A program made the position numbers and the translations under genes. This document shows, one piece after another, positions 1 through 8,575 of a stretch of 64,000 bases of DNA. Within the stretch, counting starts at the first letter, position 1; each line of letters begins with the position of its first letter. Origin of the DNA: Sphingomonas sp. R-74633 (lineage in GTDB: Bacteria; Pseudomonadota; Alphaproteobacteria; Sphingomonadales; Sphingomonadaceae); the NCBI RefSeq assembly GCF_013416555.1, contig NZ_JACCFG010000003.1:186001-250000 (forward strand). Reading direction: 5' to 3'. The notes under the pieces are model-generated. The model was given only the letters and a program-made list of their open reading frames with translations. It made no database searches and was not told the DNA's origin.

Positions 1-1043
1 AGTTCGGTCTTCCCCGGCCCCTCGGCCTTTTCGGCAAGCTTGAGCGCCGCGTCCTGCAATGCGCGGTCGAGCGCCTTGTCGGCGGGCACCGCGATCTTCG
101 GCGCGACGCCCTTGCCTTCCCAATTGCCGCCGCCCGGCAGCTCGGGATAGCCGATCGACACGCTCATCACATAGCCGCCCGGCACCGGATAATGCTCGTT
201 GCGATAGGCCGCGCCCGCCGTGGTCTCGCCCACCAGCGTGCCAAAGCCCAGCCGCGCGACATGGCTGGTGAACTCCTCCGCCGCCGATGCCGCGCGGCCG
301 CTGGTCAGCACATAGAGCGGCGCGGCGATCTGCCCGCCCGGCACCGCCTCGCTCACCGAAGTCGTCGGCGCATCCTTGCGCAAGTGGAAGGTCACCAGCA
401 GCGTGTTCGGCGCAGTGAAATAGCTGGTGATCCGCTTCACCGCATCGGGGCTGCCGCCGCCATTGGTGCGCAGGTCAAGGATCGCGGCATCGCCGTCGCG
501 CAGGAACGTCATGGCGGCATCGATCGCCTTGCCGCTCTCGGCGCCCGACCAGCCAAACCCGTCATAGCGGATGTAGCGAATATTGCCGGGCAGCAGCTTC
601 ATCTCGGTGATGCCATGGTTGTGGGCACGCATCATTGCCTTGAGGAAAGGCGAATCCTCGACATCGTCGGCCTGGGGACCGCGTGCCGCCAGTTCGGCGG
701 AGGTCGGCGGATCGAAGATCAGCTGGAGATGCTTGTCCGCCGCGACGGCATAGAGATCCTCGTTCACCCGGCGGGTCAGCTCGCCCTGGTCGGGCACGTC
801 GTAGCGCCCGGACTTGAGTCCCTTGGCCAGGGCGGCATCGAGCGGCGCGCGCTTGGCCGCGACTACATAATTCTCCGCGATCGCCTTGCGGATCGCCGCG
901 ACGATCTCCGCCTTGCTTGCCGGCGCCACGCCTGTCGGGCCGGCGCCGGGCCCCTGGCGCGGGCCGGGAGCCGTGCCCTGCTGCGCGAAGGCGGCGGGTG
1001 CGAGCCCGGCGGTAATCAGGGCGGCGGCAAGTGCGATCTTCAT
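1..1043 (-). CDS. S41 family peptidase (C-terminal-processing-protease type), 3' end outside window
   Basis: Partial gene; the start is at 1043 and about 347 codons are visible before the window edge. The N-terminus is a signal peptide (MKIALAAALITAGLAPAAFAQ), so the enzyme is exported to the periplasm. The S41 core is recognisable: a DLRTNGGG loop near residue 190 and a GRAASAAEEF segment near residue 250 that carries the serine nucleophile in this family, followed by the GETTAGAAY region. Family members cleave peptides or tail regions of exported proteins. No PDZ domain is obvious between the signal and the core. It is divergent from the Lrp/AsnC gene, with a perfect inverted repeat in the shared intergenic region. 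Substrate unknown. Confidence 0.88.
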   Translation of the reverse strand, partial: MKIALAAALITAGLAPAAFAQQGTAPGPRQGPGAGPTGVAPASKAEIVAAIRKAIAENYVVAAKRAPLDAALAKGLKSGRYDVPDQGELTRRVNEDLYAVAADKHLQLIFDPPTSAELAARGPQADDVEDSPFLKAMMRAHNHGITEMKLLPGNIRYIRYDGFGWSGAESGKAIDAAMTFLRDGDAAILDLRTNGGGSPDAVKRITSYFTAPNTLLVTFHLRKDAPTTSVSEAVPGGQIAAPLYVLTSGRAASAAEEFTSHVARLGFGTLVGETTAGAAYRNEHYPVPGGYVMSVSIGYPELPGGGNWEGKGVAPKIAVPADKALDRALQDAALKLAEKAEGPGKTE

Positions 1044-1059
1044 GGGTCCCTCCCGGACT

Positions 1060-1077
1060 GTGTTAGTCAACTAACAC
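1060..1077. promoter_or_regulatory. 7-bp perfect inverted repeat, candidate operator
   Basis: GTGTTAG and CTAACAC are separated by four bases in the 109-bp space between the S41 peptidase start (1043) and the Lrp/AsnC start (1153). The arms are only 17 bases upstream of the peptidase start codon, so a protein bound here could block its transcription. The shape resembles a dimer-binding operator, and the adjacent Lrp/AsnC protein is the obvious candidate ligand. This is inference only. Confidence 0.4.
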
Positions 1078-1152
1078 TGCATGCGGGGGAATGCGAGCGC
1101 ATGGCGCGCAATTTCATCCGCTTCCTTGCCAAAATCTGGCATTGTCGCCGCC

Positions 1153-1626
1153 ATGACCCATGACGACATCGACCTGCGCATTCTCGGCCTTCTCCAGCAG
1201 GACGCACTGATGACCGCCGACATGCTGGCCGAGCGGCTGCCGCTCTCGCCCAGTGCGATCGCGCGCCGCATCCGCCGGATGCGCGCCGACGGCACGGTCG
1301 CCGCCGATGTCGCGGTGGTATCGGAAGAGGTCGGCCCGTTCCTCTCGGCGCTGGTCCATGTCCAGTTCGACCGGCACTCGCTCGACGCGGTCCAGGGCTT
1401 CCAGCGCCGGCTGATCGCCAGCCCGCACGTCCAGATGGTGCTCGAGATCACCGGCAGCTTCGACATCGTGCTGCTCGTCTCGGCGCGCGACATGGAGTCG
1501 TTCAACGCGCTGGTCGATTCGCTGCTCGGCGGCGATCCGGTGGTGCGGCGCTACGAGACCAGCTTCGTCAAGCGGCGGAGGAAGTTCACTCCGGCCTTGC
1601 CGCTGCATGAGCTGCTGGAGGGCTAG
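1153..1626 (+). CDS. Lrp/AsnC family transcriptional regulator
   Basis: A 157-residue protein, the normal size for the family. An N-terminal winged helix-turn-helix spans roughly residues 5-55 (IDLRILGLLQQDALMTADML, then SPSAIARRIRRMRADG), followed by a RAM/ligand-binding domain at about 65-145. The first 24 codons of the longer open frame have no family match, so the ATG giving MTHDDIDLRIL was chosen. Such proteins are amino-acid-sensing dimers or octamers that control transport and metabolism. The target may be the divergent S41 peptidase. Its stop codon shares CTAG with the stop of the convergent lipoprotein gene. Confidence 0.9.
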   Translation: MTHDDIDLRILGLLQQDALMTADMLAERLPLSPSAIARRIRRMRADGTVAADVAVVSEEVGPFLSALVHVQFDRHSLDAVQGFQRRLIASPHVQMVLEITGSFDIVLLVSARDMESFNALVDSLLGGDPVVRRYETSFVKRRRKFTPALPLHELLEG

Positions 1627-2000
1627 GAGAAGTGATACCAGTAAATGCCCTCGCCCAGCGCTGAATAGCCGGACCTGGGCTTGAGCGGCTTGCGGGGATC
1701 GCGCGGAATGAAATAGCCCCAGCTGTCGTCGAAATAGATTCTGACCGGGATCTCGACGCCATCCTCGTCGATCCGCACCCATTCGGGCCGGAGCGCCGCA
1801 ATCGCAGGCGGCCAGCGCGATTCGGGGACACGCGACGACGCGTCGACCTGCGGATTCGCCATCAGCGCCTGCGCCTCGGCACGGATCGCCTGCAGCGTTG
1901 CGGGGTCCCGGGTGTGACCGGGGCTGCAACCGGCCAGCAGCCAAAGCGCCGCCAGATTGACCAGCATTCCTTCGCGTAACTGCCCGCCGATCATGCGCAT
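1623..2000 (-). CDS. small lipoprotein, unknown function
   Basis: 125 residues. A hydrophobic stretch ends in a lipobox-like LLAGC around residue 25, predicting lipid attachment and export. The mature part is rich in Arg/Pro and has an aromatic C-terminus (IPRDPRKPLKPRSGYSALGE, then GIYWYHFS). I do not recognise the family. The start could be 2000, 1994 or 1967. The longer forms add basic residues before the hydrophobic core, as a signal peptide needs. The 3' end overlaps the convergent Lrp/AsnC gene by 4 bp. It follows the terminator of the cold-shock gene, so it probably has its own promoter. Confidence 0.6.
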   Translation of the reverse strand: MRMIGGQLREGMLVNLAALWLLAGCSPGHTRDPATLQAIRAEAQALMANPQVDASSRVPESRWPPAIAALRPEWVRIDEDGVEIPVRIYFDDSWGYFIPRDPRKPLKPRSGYSALGEGIYWYHFS

Positions 2001-2004
2001 CCCC

Positions 2005-2044
2005 CAAAAACAAAAAGGGCCGGACGTTTCCGCCCGGCCCCTTA
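2005..2044 (-). terminator. rho-independent terminator of the cold-shock gene
   Basis: Seven-base stem GGGCCGG (2017-2023) with CCGGCCC (2034-2040) and a 10-base loop. On the minus strand it is followed by TTTTTGTTTTT. It begins about 25 bases after the stop of the cold-shock protein gene. Confidence 0.85.
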
Positions 2045-2065
2045 TTGCTTGCCTGAAGGCTAGCC

Positions 2066-2902
2066 TCAGCTGCCCGGAGTCAGGTTCACCGCGGCGTACT
2101 TGCCACGACGATCGACTTCGAGTTCGAACTCGAGACGGTCACCTTCGTTGAGCGTCGGCATGCCTGCACGCTCCACGGCCGAGATGTGCACGAACGCATC
2201 CGGCTGGCCGTCGTCGCGCTGAATGAAGCCGAAGCCCTTCATCGCGTTGAAGAACTTGACCGTTCCGGTCGCCTTCTCGCCGGTCAGCTGGCGCTGCGGA
2301 CCACCGCCGCCACGCTCGCCGCCAAAGCCGCCACGATCGCCGCCGCGGTCACCACGATCTTCGCGGGGAGCGCGCTCTTCGACCGGCATCGGCTCGCCGT
2401 CGATCTTGATCTCGGTGGCCGAGATACGGCCGCCGCGATCGACGAGGGTGAAGCCGAGCGGCTGGCCCTCGGCCAGGCCGGTCAGGCCTGCCTGCTCGAC
2501 TGCCGAGATATGCACGAACACGTCTTCGCCGCCGTCATCACGGACGACGAAGCCGAAGCCCTTCTGCGCGTTGAAGAACTTTACGACGCCGGTGCCTTCG
2601 CCGATGACCTGCGGGGGCATGCGGTTGCCGCCGCCGAAGCCGCCGCCACCACCGCTGCCACCGCCGCCGAAGCCGCCACCACCGCCGCCGCGATAGCCAC
2701 CGCCACCGCCGCCGCCGCCGTAGCCGCCGCCACCGCCGCCGCCGAAGCCGCCACGGTCACCAAAGCCACCGCCGCCGCCGAAGCCGCCACGATCACCAAA
2801 ACCGCCGCCGCCGCCGCTGTTAAACTCATCGCCGCCGAAGCCATCACGCTTGTCGCGGCCACGTCCGCCGCGATCCCCACGGCGCCCTCTATCGAAACTC
2901 AT
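2066..2902 (-). CDS. two-domain cold-shock protein with long Gly/Arg-rich N-terminal tail
   Basis: 278 residues from the ATG giving MSFDRGRRGDRGG. An upstream ATG would add 10 residues but lacks support. Two cold-shock domains are clear: one at about 103-170 (GVVKFFNAQKGFGFV, DVFVHISAVE) and one at about 210-278 (GTVKFFNAMKGFGFI, DAFVHISAVE), each with RNP1 and RNP2 motifs that bind single-stranded RNA/DNA. Residues 1-100 are a low-complexity tail of RG, RGD, FGDRGGFGGG and GGGGG repeats. A second RG-rich linker joins the domains. Likely an RNA chaperone. Double-domain Csps are known in alphaproteobacteria; the long Gly tail is the unusual part. A terminator follows. Confidence 0.93.
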   Translation of the reverse strand: MSFDRGRRGDRGGRGRDKRDGFGGDEFNSGGGGGFGDRGGFGGGGGFGDRGGFGGGGGGGYGGGGGGGGYRGGGGGGFGGGGSGGGGGFGGGNRMPPQVIGEGTGVVKFFNAQKGFGFVVRDDGGEDVFVHISAVEQAGLTGLAEGQPLGFTLVDRGGRISATEIKIDGEPMPVEERAPREDRGDRGGDRGGFGGERGGGGPQRQLTGEKATGTVKFFNAMKGFGFIQRDDGQPDAFVHISAVERAGMPTLNEGDRLEFELEVDRRGKYAAVNLTPGS

Positions 2903-3113
2903 GCCCTGTTCGTCTTCCCGGTTCGCCCACAATCACAATCAAAAGCCAAGCGCCGAGCGAAAACGCAGGTCTTCCAACGCAAAAACTTGCGCCATGGAAT
3001 CGGGCATAGCCCAAAATCGTACAGCGGGCGAACAAAATTCGACTTGAATAGGGCGAACGCGCGTTAACTGCGGCGCTTGCGCCACGATTCAGGGCACGGC
3101 ACAGGTAGCATCC

Positions 3114-3932
3114 ATGGACGCGATCCCCGAATTGCTCGCCAGTCCGGCCGCCTGGGCCGCACTCGTCACGCTCATCGTGATGGAGGTGGTGCTCGGGATC
3201 GACAATCTGATCTTCATCTCGATTCTCTCGAACAAACTGCCCGAGGAAACCCGCACCCGCGCCCGCCGAGTCGGCATCTCGCTCGCGCTGGTGATGCGCC
3301 TCGCGCTGCTGACCGGCATCAGCTGGATCATCAGCCTGAAGAACACAGTGTTTTCACTCGGCATCTACGGCCCGCTCGATTCGCATGGCGAACGCGCCTT
3401 CGAGACCGATTTCTCGTGGAAGGACCTGATCCTGCTCGCCGGCGGCCTGTTCCTGATGTGGAAGGCGACTACCGAGATCCACCATTCGACCGACGATGAC
3501 GATCACGATGATTCCGACGATCTGCTCGACAAAACGAAGAAGACCGTCTCGCTCAGCTTCACAGCGGCGATCGTCCAGATCCTGCTGCTCGACATCGTCT
3601 TCTCGGTCGATTCGATCCTGACTGCGGTCGGCATGACCGACTATGTGCAGATCATGTATGTCGCGGTGATCGTCGCGGTCGGCGTGATGATGCTCGCCGC
3701 CGATCCGCTGGCCAATTTCATCAACCGCAATCCCAGCGTGGTGATGCTTGCCTTGGGCTTCCTCCTGATGATCGGCATGGTGCTGATCGGCGAGGCGTTC
3801 GGCGCGCATATCCCCAAGGGCTATATCTATACCGCGATGGGCTTTTCCGCCGCGGTGGAGGGGCTCAACATCTGGTCGCGGAATGCGCGGGCGCGCAAGG
3901 CCGCGGCAAGACAGAGGCCGTCGGACCATTGA
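3114..3932 (+). CDS. TerC family integral membrane protein
   Basis: 272 residues with about seven membrane segments in two groups, separated by a very acidic, His-containing loop ([14 protein letters not shown], about residues 123-136). The family signature is present twice: [11 protein letters not shown] near residue 24 and [11 protein letters not shown] near residue 160, each with an acidic residue inside the membrane. TerC proteins are linked to tellurite resistance and, in several bacteria, to metal (manganese) efflux during metallation of exported proteins. The acidic/His loop is a plausible metal-binding site, which is inference. It is followed by RNase D after 31 bp. Confidence 0.92.
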   Translation: MDAIPELLASPAAWAALVTLIVMEVVLGIDNLIFISILSNKLPEETRTRARRVGISLALVMRLALLTGISWIISLKNTVFSLGIYGPLDSHGERAFETDFSWKDLILLAGGLFLMWKATTEIHHSTDDDDHDDSDDLLDKTKKTVSLSFTAAIVQILLLDIVFSVDSILTAVGMTDYVQIMYVAVIVAVGVMMLAADPLANFINRNPSVVMLALGFLLMIGMVLIGEAFGAHIPKGYIYTAMGFSAAVEGLNIWSRNARARKAAARQRPSDH

Positions 3933-3963
3933 GCCCGGCGCCGAAGGAGTCTAGGCGGCCAGC

Positions 3964-4584
3964 ATGACTGTGCATTTTCACGAAGAAGACATCCCCGAGG
4001 GCCTGTTCGCACCGGGCGCCTCGATCGCCGTCGATACCGAGACGATGGGTCTGATCACGCCGCGCGACCGGCTGTGCGTCGTCCAGCTCTCCGATGGTTC
4101 GGGCGACGAGCATCTCGTCCGCTTCGGCCCGCGCTCGAGCTATGACGCGCCGAACCTGCGCATGCTGCTCGCCGATCCCGAGCGTCTGAAGCTCTATCAC
4201 TTCGCCCGCTTCGACCTGGCGGCGATCCGCTTCTATCTCGGCGTCACTGCCGGCCCGGTCTATTGCACCAAGATCGCCTCACGCCTGGTGCGCACCTATA
4301 CCGATCGCCACGGCCTCAAGGACCTGGTCCGCGAGCTGGTCGGCGTGGAGATTTCGAAGCAGCAGCAGTCGTCCGATTGGGGCGGTCCCGAACTTTCCGA
4401 CCCGCAGCGTGAATACGCAGCGTCCGACGTGCGTTACCTGCACGCAATGAAGGTAGAACTCGACAAGCGCCTCGAGCGCGAAGGCCGCACCGACCTCGCC
4501 CAGGCGTGTTTCGAATTCCTCCCGGCGCGCGCCGAGCTCGACCTCGCCGGCTGGCCCGAAACCGACATCTTCGCGCATATCTGA
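3964..4584 (+). CDS. rnd: ribonuclease D-type 3'-5' exonuclease
   Basis: 206 residues containing only the DEDDy exonuclease domain. Motif I is DTET (residues 24-27), motif II is in HFARFDLAAI, and motif III is YAASDVRYL with the catalytic Tyr and Asp. The C-terminal HRDC domains of E. coli RNase D are absent, which is the usual short alphaproteobacterial form. It should trim the 3' ends of structured RNAs. Its stop overlaps the lptC start (TGATG), and the order RNase D-lptC-lptA-lptB-rpoN suggests one transcript. Confidence 0.88.
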   Translation: MTVHFHEEDIPEGLFAPGASIAVDTETMGLITPRDRLCVVQLSDGSGDEHLVRFGPRSSYDAPNLRMLLADPERLKLYHFARFDLAAIRFYLGVTAGPVYCTKIASRLVRTYTDRHGLKDLVRELVGVEISKQQQSSDWGGPELSDPQREYAASDVRYLHAMKVELDKRLEREGRTDLAQACFEFLPARAELDLAGWPETDIFAHI

Positions 4585-5228
4585 TGTCAGAGGTCGCCGC
4601 CCGTCTCCGGTCACAAAAACGCGGCTGGGCGCATCCCGGCAGCGCGCATGATCGAGTCGTGCGGCTCTCGCTCCTGTTCCTGCCGATCGGCATCGGCGTG
4701 CTCTCGGCTTTCCTCGTCCTCGCGCCGTTGCTGACCAAGGGCGACGTCAGCTTCGTGCTCGACAAGAACAAGGTCGCGATGGCCACCGAGCGGCTTCGTC
4801 TCGAATCGGCCGTCTATCGCGGTGCCGACGAGAAGGGCCGCCCCTTCCGCCTCAATGCCGGCTCGGCGATCCAGAAGAGCTCGGCCGAGCCGATCGTCCA
4901 GCTCAACCAGCTCGCCGCCGAACTCACCCTGCCCGAAGGCCCAGCGATGCTGAAGGCGGACAAGGGCCATTACGACATGGACAAGCAGCAGGTGTCGACC
5001 GACGGCCCGGTGAAGTTCCAGACGACCGACGGCTATACGCTCGACACCCAGAACGCGCTCGTCGACCTCAAGACCCGCAAGATGGAAAGCGGCGGCGCAG
5101 TAACCGGCAAGACGCCGACCGGCGTGTTCAGCGCCAACAAGCTGACTGCCGACTTGGAAAACCGCACCATCTCCCTAGATGGCAATGCACGCTTGCGGAT
5201 TACCCCCAAGCGCGCGAATAGGCGCTAG
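4584..5228 (+). CDS. lptC: LPS export ABC transporter periplasmic protein LptC
   Basis: 214 residues from an ATG that overlaps the previous stop. One membrane anchor (about 27-49) near the N-terminus is followed by a periplasmic beta-jellyroll domain of the LptC family (repeats such as YRGADEKGRPFRLNAGSA and LKADKGHYDMDKQQVSTDGP). LptC receives lipopolysaccharide from LptB2FG in the inner membrane and hands it to LptA. The neighbours lptA and lptB support the call. Sphingomonads mostly carry glycosphingolipids in place of LPS, so retention of the lpt export genes is noteworthy. Confidence 0.9.
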   Translation: MSEVAARLRSQKRGWAHPGSAHDRVVRLSLLFLPIGIGVLSAFLVLAPLLTKGDVSFVLDKNKVAMATERLRLESAVYRGADEKGRPFRLNAGSAIQKSSAEPIVQLNQLAAELTLPEGPAMLKADKGHYDMDKQQVSTDGPVKFQTTDGYTLDTQNALVDLKTRKMESGGAVTGKTPTGVFSANKLTADLENRTISLDGNARLRITPKRANRR

Positions 5229-5233
5229 ACCAT

Positions 5234-5824
5234 ATGATCCGTGCGACTGCCTTGCTTCCGATCGGCTTCACGCTGGCGCTTCTCGCCGCGGCGCCTGCGG
5301 CTGCGCAGCAGCGCCACGACAGCAACGCGCCGATCGATTTCGGCGCCTCGCATATCGAGCTGCAGGACAAGGCGAACCGCGTCCTTCTTTCGGGCAGCGT
5401 CAACATCAAGCAGGCGGAGATGACGCTGCTCGCGGCGCGCGTCACGCTGGCCTATCAGGGCCAGATCGCCAACGGTTCGCCCGAAGTGACGCGCATCGAC
5501 GCGTCGGGCGGCGTCACCGTCACGCGCCCGGACCAGAGCGCGACCGGGCAATATGCGGTCTATGACGTCAACAAGCACATCATCACGATGGTCGGCGGCG
5601 TCACGCTCAAACAGGCCGGCAATGTCGTCTCGGGCGGCCGCCTGATCATCAATCTCGACACCGGCCGCGCGACGATCGACGGTTCGGGTGTCGGCGGCTC
5701 GGCCACGCCGGGCGCATCGGGCATGCAGAGCCGCGGCGGCCGCGTGACGGGCCGCTTCAACGTGCCCCAGCGCGCCACGACCGCGACTCCGGCGCCGTCC
5801 GCCACCCCCGCACCCAAGCAGTAA
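5234..5824 (+). CDS. lptA: LPS transport periplasmic protein LptA (OstA-like)
   Basis: 196 residues. A signal peptide (cleavage near ...LAAAPAAAQQ) is followed by an OstA/LptA beta-jellyroll: PIDFGASHIELQDKANRVLL, GSVNIKQAEMTLLAARVTL and GQYAVYDVNKHIITMVGGV are the repeating strands. LptA oligomerises into the periplasmic bridge between LptC and LptD. The last 50 residues are a Gly/Ala/Pro/Thr-rich tail ending TPAPSATPAPKQ, probably disordered. The gene starts five bases after lptC. Confidence 0.9.
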   Translation: MIRATALLPIGFTLALLAAAPAAAQQRHDSNAPIDFGASHIELQDKANRVLLSGSVNIKQAEMTLLAARVTLAYQGQIANGSPEVTRIDASGGVTVTRPDQSATGQYAVYDVNKHIITMVGGVTLKQAGNVVSGGRLIINLDTGRATIDGSGVGGSATPGASGMQSRGGRVTGRFNVPQRATTATPAPSATPAPKQ

Positions 5825-5949
5825 TCGCCCTTTTTCAACGGGACACCGCGCGGGCTCTTCCCTTCCCGGCCGAGTTCATGCAGGAATCCTGCCAAACAGC
5901 CGCGGGGATAACCTGGCGGTAACGCGAACCGTCCATGCAGGGACCGAGT

Positions 5950-6726
5950 ATGGCTGACGTCAACACCCTCGAAACGCCCGTCGCAGACCCCGCACCGCTG
6001 CCCGACAAGGGGCTCGCGGTCGTCTCGATCGCCAAGTCGTACGACAAGCGCACCGTGCTCACCGACGTCTCCGTCTCGGTCGGCCGCGGCGAAGTCGTCG
6101 GCCTGCTGGGCCCGAACGGCGCGGGCAAGACGACCTGCTTCTATTCGGTGATGGGGCTGGTGAAGCCCGACAGCGGCCGCATCATGCTCGACGGCGAGGA
6201 CATTACCCGCCTGCCGATGTATCGCCGCGCGATCCTCGGTCTCGGCTATTTGCCCCAGGAGACCTCGATCTTCCGCGGCCTCACGGTCGAGAAGAACATT
6301 CTGGCGGTGCTCGAGCTGTCCGAGCCGGACAAGGATGCGCGCGCCCGCCGGCTCGACGAGCTGCTCGAGGAATTCGGCCTCACGCGTCTGCGCGCCGCAC
6401 CCGCCATGGCGCTGTCGGGCGGTGAGCGCCGCCGCGCCGAGATCGCGCGCGCGCTGGCCGCCGATCCGACGATCATCCTGCTCGACGAGCCCTTTGCCGG
6501 CATCGACCCGATCTCGATCTCCGACATTCGCGACCTGATCATCCAGCTCAAGAAGCGCGGCATCGGCGTGCTGATCACCGATCACAACGTCCGCGAGACG
6601 CTCGACATCGTCGATCGCGGCTACATCATCTATGACGGCCGCGTGCTGTTCGCCGGATCGCCGGGCGATCTCGTCAAGGACGAGAATGTCCGTCGACTCT
6701 ATCTGGGCGAAAGCTTCGAGCTTTAA
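5950..6726 (+). CDS. lptB: LPS export ABC transporter ATP-binding protein LptB
   Basis: 258 residues. The second ATG (5950) was chosen because AGGGA lies at a proper distance before it; the upstream ATG at 5935 lacks a ribosome-binding site. All ABC motifs are present: Walker A GPNGAGKT (54-61), Q-loop YLPQETS, signature LSGGERRR, Walker B IILLDEPFAGID and H-loop TDHNV. The LSGGERRRAEIARAL stretch is typical of LptB. It drives LPS extraction together with LptF and LptG, which are not in this window. rpoN follows after 6 bp, as in many proteobacteria. Confidence 0.95.
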   Translation: MADVNTLETPVADPAPLPDKGLAVVSIAKSYDKRTVLTDVSVSVGRGEVVGLLGPNGAGKTTCFYSVMGLVKPDSGRIMLDGEDITRLPMYRRAILGLGYLPQETSIFRGLTVEKNILAVLELSEPDKDARARRLDELLEEFGLTRLRAAPAMALSGGERRRAEIARALAADPTIILLDEPFAGIDPISISDIRDLIIQLKKRGIGVLITDHNVRETLDIVDRGYIIYDGRVLFAGSPGDLVKDENVRRLYLGESFEL

Positions 6727-6732
6727 TCGCGC

Positions 6733-8268
6733 ATGAGTCTCGCGCCTCGCCTCGATCTGCGCCAGTCGCAATCGCTGGTGATGACGCCGCAGCTCCAGCA
6801 GGCGATCAAGCTGCTGGCGCTCTCCAATCTCGAGATCGAGACCTTCATCGCCGAGGAGCTGGAGAAGAATCCGCTGCTCGAGAATAACGGCACCGGCGGC
6901 GATGACGAGCGCGGGTCTTCCGAGCCCGCCGATGCTCCCGAACCCGATGCCGACTATGTCGAGCGCGATGGTCCGGCGGACGCCAGCGAACTGCTCGCCG
7001 GCGGCGGCGAAGCATCGGGCGAGGCCGCGCTCGACGTCGATTTCGCCGCCGAGACCTTCCACCACGACAGCGGCAGCGACACGCTGGGCGCCGTCGGAAT
7101 GGATGGCAGCCTGGGCCTCAACGGCACCGGCGGCGGCGGCGCGCCCGACGACGGGCCCGACTTCGACAATCTCGGCAGCGCCGCGCTCAGCCTCGCCGAT
7201 CATCTGATGGCGCAGGCCGGCACCAGCGTGCCCAATCGCGATATGTTCATCGCCGCCCACCTGATCGACCAGATCGACGAGGCGGGCTACCTGACCGTGC
7301 CGCTGCTCGACGTCGCCAACCGGCTGAACGTGGCGCTTGCCCGGGTTGAGGACGTGCTGACGACGATCCACAGCTTCGATCCCACCGGCGTCGGCGCGCG
7401 CAACCTGGCGGAATGCCTCGCGCTGCAGGCCAGGGAAGCCGATCGCTACGATCCGTGCATGGCGCGGCTTATCGACAATCTCGACCTGGTCGCGCGCGGC
7501 GACCTGCCGCGTCTCAAGCGCATCTGCGACGTCGATGACGAGGATCTGGCGGACATGATCCGCGAGCTCAGGAACTACGACCCCAAGCCCGGCTGCCGCT
7601 ATGGCGGGGAGCCGACGCTGGCCGTGACGCCCGACATCTTCGTCGCCCGCCGCGGCGCCGGCTGGGCGGTGGAGATCAACGCCGCCACGCTTCCCAAGCT
7701 GCTCGTCAACCGCGCTTATTATGCGGAGGTCTCATCGGGCCCGCAGGACAAGGCGAGCAAGGCCTGGCTCTCGGACATGCTGGCCAGCGCCAACTGGCTG
7801 GTAAAGGCGCTCGACCAGCGCCAGCGCACGATCATCAAGGTCGCGTCGGAGATCGTGAAGCAGCAGGAAGCCTTTTTCCTGAAGGGCGTCGCGCATCTGA
7901 AGCCGATGACGCTGCGCCAGGTCGCCGAGGCGATCGAGATGCACGAATCGACGGTGAGCCGCGTCACTTCGAACAAATATCTCAGCTGCGCGCGCGGGCT
8001 CTACGAGCTGAAGTACTTCTTCACCTCGGCGATCCAGTCGTCGGAGGGCGGCGATGCGGTCTCGGCCGAAGCGGTGAAAAATGCGATTCGCACGCTGATC
8101 CAGGCCGAGGATCCCAAGAAGATCCTGTCGGACGACACGTTGGTCGAGCTGCTCAATGCCAAGGGCTTCGACATCGCCCGGCGGACGGTGGCCAAGTATC
8201 GCGAGGCCCTGGGCATCGGCAGCTCGGTGCAGCGCCGCCGCCAAAAGGCGCTGGAGGGCGTCGGCTAA
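6733..8268 (+). CDS. rpoN: RNA polymerase sigma-54 factor
   Basis: 511 residues. Region I has the usual Gln/Leu-rich activator-responsive start (LDLRQSQSLVMTPQLQQAIK). An acidic, Gly-rich region II follows (about 50-150). The core-binding and DNA-binding region III ends with the RpoN box ARRTVAKYRE (about 482-491), which reads the -24 promoter element. Sigma-54 needs an enhancer-binding AAA+ activator; none is encoded here. The gene lies directly after lptB and is probably co-transcribed with it. Confidence 0.96.
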   Translation: MSLAPRLDLRQSQSLVMTPQLQQAIKLLALSNLEIETFIAEELEKNPLLENNGTGGDDERGSSEPADAPEPDADYVERDGPADASELLAGGGEASGEAALDVDFAAETFHHDSGSDTLGAVGMDGSLGLNGTGGGGAPDDGPDFDNLGSAALSLADHLMAQAGTSVPNRDMFIAAHLIDQIDEAGYLTVPLLDVANRLNVALARVEDVLTTIHSFDPTGVGARNLAECLALQAREADRYDPCMARLIDNLDLVARGDLPRLKRICDVDDEDLADMIRELRNYDPKPGCRYGGEPTLAVTPDIFVARRGAGWAVEINAATLPKLLVNRAYYAEVSSGPQDKASKAWLSDMLASANWLVKALDQRQRTIIKVASEIVKQQEAFFLKGVAHLKPMTLRQVAEAIEMHESTVSRVTSNKYLSCARGLYELKYFFTSAIQSSEGGDAVSAEAVKNAIRTLIQAEDPKKILSDDTLVELLNAKGFDIARRTVAKYREALGIGSSVQRRRQKALEGVG

Positions 8269-8280
8269 ACGGGGGAAGCG

Positions 8281-8526
8281 ATGTTCTTGCTGGTGGGATT
8301 GGGGCTGGTCGGGACCGAACCCGCAGACACCACGATCGCAGCGCTTCGCGCCGATGGCGATGCGACGCGCGCCATCGCCTGCACCGTCCCTCAATACACC
8401 GCCAACAAGCCGGAAGTCTGGCCGAACAGCTGGGAAGGCGCGATCATGACCCGCAGTGCGATCGACACCTGTGATTGCGTGCAGCTCAAGCGCTTCGATC
8501 AGGGCTGGTATCTGGCAGCCAATTGA
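8281..8526 (+). CDS. small hypothetical protein
   Basis: 81 residues starting 12 bases after rpoN, with a strong GGGGGAAG ribosome-binding site. A short hydrophobic start (MFLLVGLGLVG) may be a weak signal sequence. Three cysteines (IACTVP and the CDC in DTCDCVQLKRF) suggest an exported disulfide-bonded or metal-binding peptide. No family recognised. Position and ribosome-binding site argue that it is real and expressed with rpoN. Confidence 0.5.
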   Translation: MFLLVGLGLVGTEPADTTIAALRADGDATRAIACTVPQYTANKPEVWPNSWEGAIMTRSAIDTCDCVQLKRFDQGWYLAAN

Positions 8527-8575
8527 CGCTACGGATTCAGTATTTGGTAGCTTGCTGCGAGTTAGTGCTGATTCG

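Noticed and set aside
2186..3067. Alanine-rich frames opposite the cold-shock gene, and an apparent tandem DNA repeat there.
   Set aside because: The DNA repeat is simply codon repetition of GGC/GGT-coded glycines in the real minus-strand protein, and it is not a CRISPR or satellite: no spacers of constant length.
5560..7371. 603-codon minus-strand frame opposite lptA, lptB and rpoN.
   Set aside because: Low-complexity composition (long Ala, Arg, Gln, Glu runs), no domain, and it overlaps three firmly identified genes on the other strand.
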